Assembly (NCBI GenBank): GCA_002686215.1
Contig: NZAU01000166.1
Location: 1 to 6,069 of the forward strand
Direction of reading: 5' to 3'
Length of the DNA stretch: 6,069 nt
Source of the DNA: Candidatus Woesearchaeota archaeon
Lineage (GTDB): Archaea > Nanoarchaeota > Nanoarchaeia > UBA10117 > ARS21
Positions 1-6,000 of this stretch are shown piece by piece (position 1 is the first letter of the stretch; each line of letters begins with the position of its first letter). The notes under the pieces were generated by a model that saw only the letters and a program-made list of their open reading frames with translations, did no database searches and was not told the DNA's origin. The translations under genes and the position numbers were made by a program.

Positions 1-3000
1 TCATATGCAGAAGAATTAAATCCTTTTCCAGTTGATCCAATACCAACACTAATATTTTCAATCAGAACCTTGTCACCCACTTCACATGGGAAAGCATCTG
101 CTGTACTAAATCCAACTGCCAAGGTAACTGTAACTTGATTAGTAGTCGTATTGAATCCGATTGTACTAATTCCAACTCCATTGGTGTTTGCTGTAGGCAA
201 AATCCGAGGAGCAGTGTTACTTATTCCCCTTGTATTTTTGAGAATGGATACTCGATCATCTCCAAGTTTATATTGAAGATCAATATCTGTCATTCTCTTA
301 TTAGTTCTACCATCAAATACCAAGAGTGTTGGTGCTGTAGAATAACCTCTTCCTCCAGAAGAAATGCCAATACTATCAAGAGACTTTAAAGACTTGATAC
401 TAATAATGTTTGGAAGAGTAATAGATGGTCTTAGTGACTTATCTGATGGGAAATCAAATCCAATATTTTTAATTCTAGTTTTATTAATTTTTCCAATCTT
501 ATCACCCTTTGCCTCTAGAATTACACCACGACCATCTACAGAAGTAACAGTAGTTACACCAGGAAGTGCAAAGTATGACTTTCCGCCATTTATAATTTCA
601 ATCTGAGTTGCTGGGCCTCTTGCATGGGTACAAGTGGTTTCATAAGTGATGTTTGCGGCAGAGGTAGAAGAAATATATGATGATTGTTCTGGTGTTACTC
701 CAATCGTAAATGTAAATGAGTCAGTTGCAGCAGTAGAAACTCTGTGCTTACCATTGTAAAGACTGTTTAATACTTTTACCGTATTATTTTCAAATACATC
801 GGTGTCAATACTAACTTGAGTTTTAACAGATGGAACATCATCGCTTTCATAAATTGGATCTAATCTATAGTAAAGTTCATCTGGAGTATTATCATTAACA
901 ATCAGAGAAACTTTAGCCGTTCCATCAATACCAGGTTTACCTGTTTTTGTTACATCATAATTTTTATTATCGCTTAACTTACCAACATACTTATTGGTAA
1001 AATTAGCATCATGATACAAATTGAATTCAAATGATGGATATGATGTATTCTGAACAGTATGTGCTAAAGATGAATCTGTAAGATTAAAGGTAACCGTAGA
1101 ATCTTTATACAGTTTCAATGGTGGGTTTATTGGATTAATCGTACCACCGCCACCAGTGCTTGCGATACCTACAGTTGCAGGAATATTTCTTACTGAATCT
1201 TCATAACTATTTGCAAGCTTGAAGGTATCCTTTCCAGTAACTGCAACATAGTAGATGCTATTATTAGTAAGTCCGTCTGCAGCATTTCCAGATGTATAGA
1301 TTACTTTTTGACCATCAGTAAATTCATGGTTTACAATAGTAATTACACCTGTCGAGGTGTTGATTCCGGTAGAACTGTAAGACTTGGGATTGACAATAAC
1401 CTTTCTATTAAAATCATTATACCGAATATTGAACGCAGACGCTACTCCAGGATTTACATCCAGGAAAATGTCGTGATCAACATGAAGTTCATGGGTTTGT
1501 CCCGTAGAGACTGTTACTTTATTTCTTGAGACAGTGCCTGTTATAACGCTATAGTTAGTTTTGAGACTATGCTCAACACCAGTTCCAATACCAAGGAATG
1601 CTAATGTGGTAGATGTAGTGGTTTCAATGCCAACAAATGTTCCAGTTGTTCCCAGACCAACTCTTACAGTAGATAGACCAATGAGATTATTTGATACTTT
1701 GGCAATGAACAGTTGAGTTCCATCTGCAACAGTAGTTCCAACTCCAACGTTTGTTTCGTCTTGAACAATAATTCCGCTACCTCCATTAGCAGAATATGTT
1801 ACAAGATCGCCAGTCATAAACTCATGGTCTTTAAAGAACAGGGTTTTTGTTGGAATAATTACTGACGTTCCGCCAGTTCCTGGATTGCTAAAGAAAATGG
1901 TGCTTCCAATACCAACACCCCCGGTGCTGCCAAGTCCTACAGTTTCTGCAGGATTAAAGTAAACTTGTTTATTATTTTTGTATGCAAAATCTGTCTTAAA
2001 TCCTGATGTTATATTGAACTTTCTCTGTAGAGAAGTCACACCAGTTCCCACTGTGTGGGATACTCCAACGACACCGTTTACAGATCTACGAACTCTCAAC
2101 CTTGAGAGACGTGAATCAACATTCAGAACCTTGACAGTTTCTGTTCCAATCTGGAGGATGTCATTCTCTCTGATGTCTGGATAATTTAAATTACCAACTA
2201 CATTAATGTAAGTGACAATACCAGTTGCTTCAACAGTTCCGATTCCAGATGATGTTGTTCCTACTCCAGCTACCTTATAGACATTTGTCCCAATACCTGC
2301 AACATAAATTCCCTCCAGTTTAGATCCAGAGGTCGAGACTCCACTTATGGAGATAATGTCAGAATTTCTAAAATCATTGGGGTTCTGAGTGAAGGCAATA
2401 AATTTACCTTTCACTCCAGATGGATAAAATTCAACTCCAGAAATGGAACTCGTAGCAACACTTACGCTTTCAACAGGTCTTCCTAAGATACGTGAGACCC
2501 TTGCAGAAACGCCTCCACCACCTGTATTTGCTTCGTTGAATACAACTGGGTCATTAACCTTATAATTGTTTCCTCCAGTGATCACCCCAACAGAATCAAT
2601 AGGTCCTCTCAGGGCATTACTAACTTCAACTTCTTGCTTTAAATCATTTGGCAGAGAAACATACTTATATCTTGTTTTATTCGCATCAATGTAATTAAAC
2701 GGTAAAGTGTTTTTAATGTAGTTTGAATTATTGAAGTCAAACTCATCTTGATTTGATAATTTCGAGAAGTTAAATTCATTTGGCTTTGCATGAAAATTTT
2801 CTCCAACCAGATATGGGAATTTTGGTCTTCTAAATCCAGTAAAAGGTGATTGCGTGTCTGCTTCATCAGTTGCAATCGTTGCAAAATATGCATAAGTTCC
2901 ATTTGGAAAATCTGGAGTTACACAATGTCTACCATTATTTTCATCAAGAACACTATCTCCTTCTTTATTTTTATAAATGAAGTCTTCAACGAAGAATCCA

Positions 3001-6000
3001 GACGGCCAAATTGTCAGAGGAGGTCTTTGTGGTTTAGTTGCATCTTCAACATATCCAGTCTGCATAGGAACAACAGATCCACCAGAAAGTGTGGAATAAC
3101 CATATGGACCATAGATTGGATGTCCATCATATGCCCATCCGATTATTGGAGAGTGTTGAGTTGAGACTTTTTCCTGTTTGGTGTTTACATCAATCTTAAG
3201 ATCAGAATCTCCATATAAAATTTTTCCATCTGGAGCGACAGAATAAATTAATTGTCTAAGTTTTCTGGGAGCATAAACATGGGCATATTGTAATCCATAA
3301 TCTTCATTTGTTCCATTTACAATAATACCATCGTCGTCTTGGAAATTAAAGAGATTTTTCTGAAATAAATTAACTCTCCAATTTTGAAGTTTTGCTCTTA
3401 AAGTTACACCTCTTCCTGGCGAGATAGCAGTAACAGTGGTCGTGTTTTGATCATAACCAATTCCACTTTCAAAAACCTTAACCGAAGTTATTTGTCCATC
3501 AGTCATTACAGGAGTTATGACAGCACCAACACCATCTCCTACAATTGACAAATCCGGTGGAGAATTGTACTTCTTACCAGAATTCAATACTAATACTTCT
3601 TGAAGACGGCCGTTATTAATTATTGGTAATAACTGTGCTTCCTCTCCAGAAACAACAGTTACCTCGGGTGGTCTGTCAAGATTAAGGACTTCAGATGATC
3701 CGTATCCAACACCATTGTTAGAAAGGTTAACAGATGTTATTTGTCCTCGGAAAATTGGTTGAATTTCTGCCTGGAAAGTTTCGGAACCAATAGAAGATAT
3801 TCCAATTTGTCCAGAGATAGAAACTGAAATATCAGGATAATTGAATGAATGTGTCCCAGCACCAGTAGAAGTCAGATTAATGAACTGATTGGTATCATAG
3901 AAGAAAGTTCTTGTTGATGTAGTGACCCCTACCTCTGTCAATTTAAAGTTATCGTTATCAACTCTAACAACGTAATATTCCTTTCCATCAGTTAACCCAC
4001 CGATTGCAGAAGTTCCGGCAGTGTACTTTACTTTTTCCCCAGACTTGAAATCATGATTTTTTATACCAATAGAGTCTTGAGATGTACTAATTCCAGAAAT
4101 TCCTGATGATCTCTTTTTATTCTCATATCCAGATCCACTGTTGAGAACAAAAATAGACTCAACTACGGATTTTTTATTAACAGTTTGAAGTTGATGGGAT
4201 CCGTTTCCGAAAGAAGTAAATTCTACGGTGTTAATTCCTGCAAGAACATCATCTAAATTTTCATGAAGTTTTACAGTTTGATTATCTTGAACAGATACGT
4301 GATACTTAGCATCTGTGGTCAAACCACCAATTCCTTGTTGTCCGTTCGTTCTATAGATTATCTGCTCACCATTTCTGAATTTGTGGTAAGTAGAAAATCC
4401 AATAGTCGATTGTGTAGAACCAAGAGCAACTCTATTGGATGCAGCTTCTGAAAAGAATGAAACTGAATGATCAATCAGTTTCATGTTGGGTATAGCAGAT
4501 GCTCCACTACCGTTACCACCCGTAATTGTTATAGTTGGTTTTGAGATATAATCAAATCCAGGATCAAGAACTCTGATAGATTGCAATGCTCCAGATACAG
4601 CAACGTCTCCAGTCGCACCAGTTCCAACAGTATCACTGATGAAAAGAAGAGGGGGATCAATAACATCATAGTCAGATCCTTGAGCAAGAACTTCTACTTC
4701 ATCTATCTGACCATAGTAAACAACATCGGAAGACTTATAGTTAAGAATTTCAACACCGTTAACTAATATTCCAGTAAATCCTGGTTCTGTAGGAGTTAAC
4801 TTTCCAGTATGTTGTGCATTTTTAGGAATTTGTCTAATTAACTTTTGAGATTCAAGAGATTCATCTCTAAAAGATAAGGGTTGTAAGGTATTATTAGTTA
4901 CCGTGGTTGAACTATCAACCGAAACAAATTTGTTATTATAAACATCACTTTTACTCTTTGCAAGTTTTAAAGTTGTATCACTTATTCTCTTAACATAGTA
5001 CATTCCATCAGGGAAGTTTGCACCAAGAGAAGTTCCTTTTACAGTTCTTGTTTCTACATTTCCGCTGTCATTAACAAACGACTCTTCTTTTAACTCTGCA
5101 GCATAGTAGACTTGATCACCAGAGTAGAAGTTATGCTTTCCAAGAGGAGTTATTTCAAGTTCATCTCCAAGAAAAGTTCCAGAAAAAGTAATTTTTTTAT
5201 CACTTATGTTTAGAGCAGAAGTAAAATATGATGGAATAGAAGAAGCTGCTACAAGGAAATTTTCTTGATTGTCGTAAATACCCTGTACATTTGCTTGATA
5301 CAATTCTGCTGAAGAAAAGTTTTTAGTATTTCCTTTTAAGATTTTTCTATTTACTGTATATGATCTATTTGGATCGAGAGATCCAGATCCTTTTATATTG
5401 ATTGTGGTTTCAGAAAGGATTGAGTAAACAACTCCAGTTCTGGTAGACCCAATATCATCAATAATATCAATATTATCATTAGGGTGGAAAAACTGTCTTT
5501 GATTTAATTCAAGATTATAACTGTTGTCAGAAGCATCAACTAACTTGATTGATTTTACTGAGTGAGAAGACGCATAGTTATAAAACCAGTTACCGTAAAT
5601 AGATTCAGTCTTGTCTCTACCTAACGTTCTAATTCTTGCAGTATCTCCATCACGGAAATTAGTTGTGTTGTCTGGAAATTCTAAGTTACTAAGAACAGAG
5701 TTAATTCTTACGGTAATAATTTCATCCTGATCTTTAAAAGATCTTCCATAAGCAAATGTATTAATACCAACATCTTCACCATCGGAGATTGTCCCAGTTA
5801 CATTAGAACAACCAAAGAACTCAGTTAAAGTTTTGGAGGTATATGAGACAACTCCAGAAGTTGTGTCGTTATATACAACTGCCAGTTCACCAGTAGTACC
5901 AAATCCAACTGTAGAGTCAACATTGAGAATGGTTGCACCAGATCCAACTTGTCCAATCAGTTTTGTTTTTGGATGAATAGCAAAAGATCCACGAATAGCA

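Noticed and set aside
135..606. Two overlapping plus-strand frames of 80-84 codons
   Set aside because: They lie fully opposite the giant minus-strand frame, have no family-like sequence, and their composition is that of antisense translation.
2093..2108. Inverted repeat ctctcaa / ttgagag separated by 2 nt, a possible hairpin or terminator
   Set aside because: It is short, has no T-run, and lies inside the conserved Arg-Leu-Ser-Arg-Leu-Arg coding segment.
1308..2184. Plus-strand frames at 1308-1529 and 1978-2184
   Set aside because: They are antisense shadows of the Asp-Val-Asn-Pro-Gly block and the Ile-Gly-Thr-Glu block of the real gene.
2970..2979. TATAAATG-like string on the plus strand, close to the T4-type late promoter core TATAAATA
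   Set aside because: It differs from the core at the last base, points opposite to the gene, and has no gene downstream on that strand.
2639..3164. A minus-strand frame of 87 codons (2639-2902) and an overlapping plus-strand frame of 104 codons (2850-3164)
   Set aside because: Both overlap the YHYH-like domain coded in another frame, where the motifs are clear. Their own translations show no recognisable motif.
4440..4484. Possible internal translation start at the Met codon read from 4484 on the minus strand, next to the palindrome
   Set aside because: The nearest GGAG on the coding strand is about 17 nt upstream, too far for a usual ribosome binding site, and the frame is simply the running frame of the giant protein.
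4263..4766. Plus-strand frames at 4263-4451 and 4581-4766
   Set aside because: They are antisense to H-F-G module 2 and to the two-unit beta repeat array and have no support of their own.
5461..5476. AT-rich inverted repeat ataatat / atattat
   Set aside because: It encodes a run of Asp, Asn and Ile (D-N-I-D-I-I), and AT-rich Ile/Asn/Asp codons readily give such patterns by chance.
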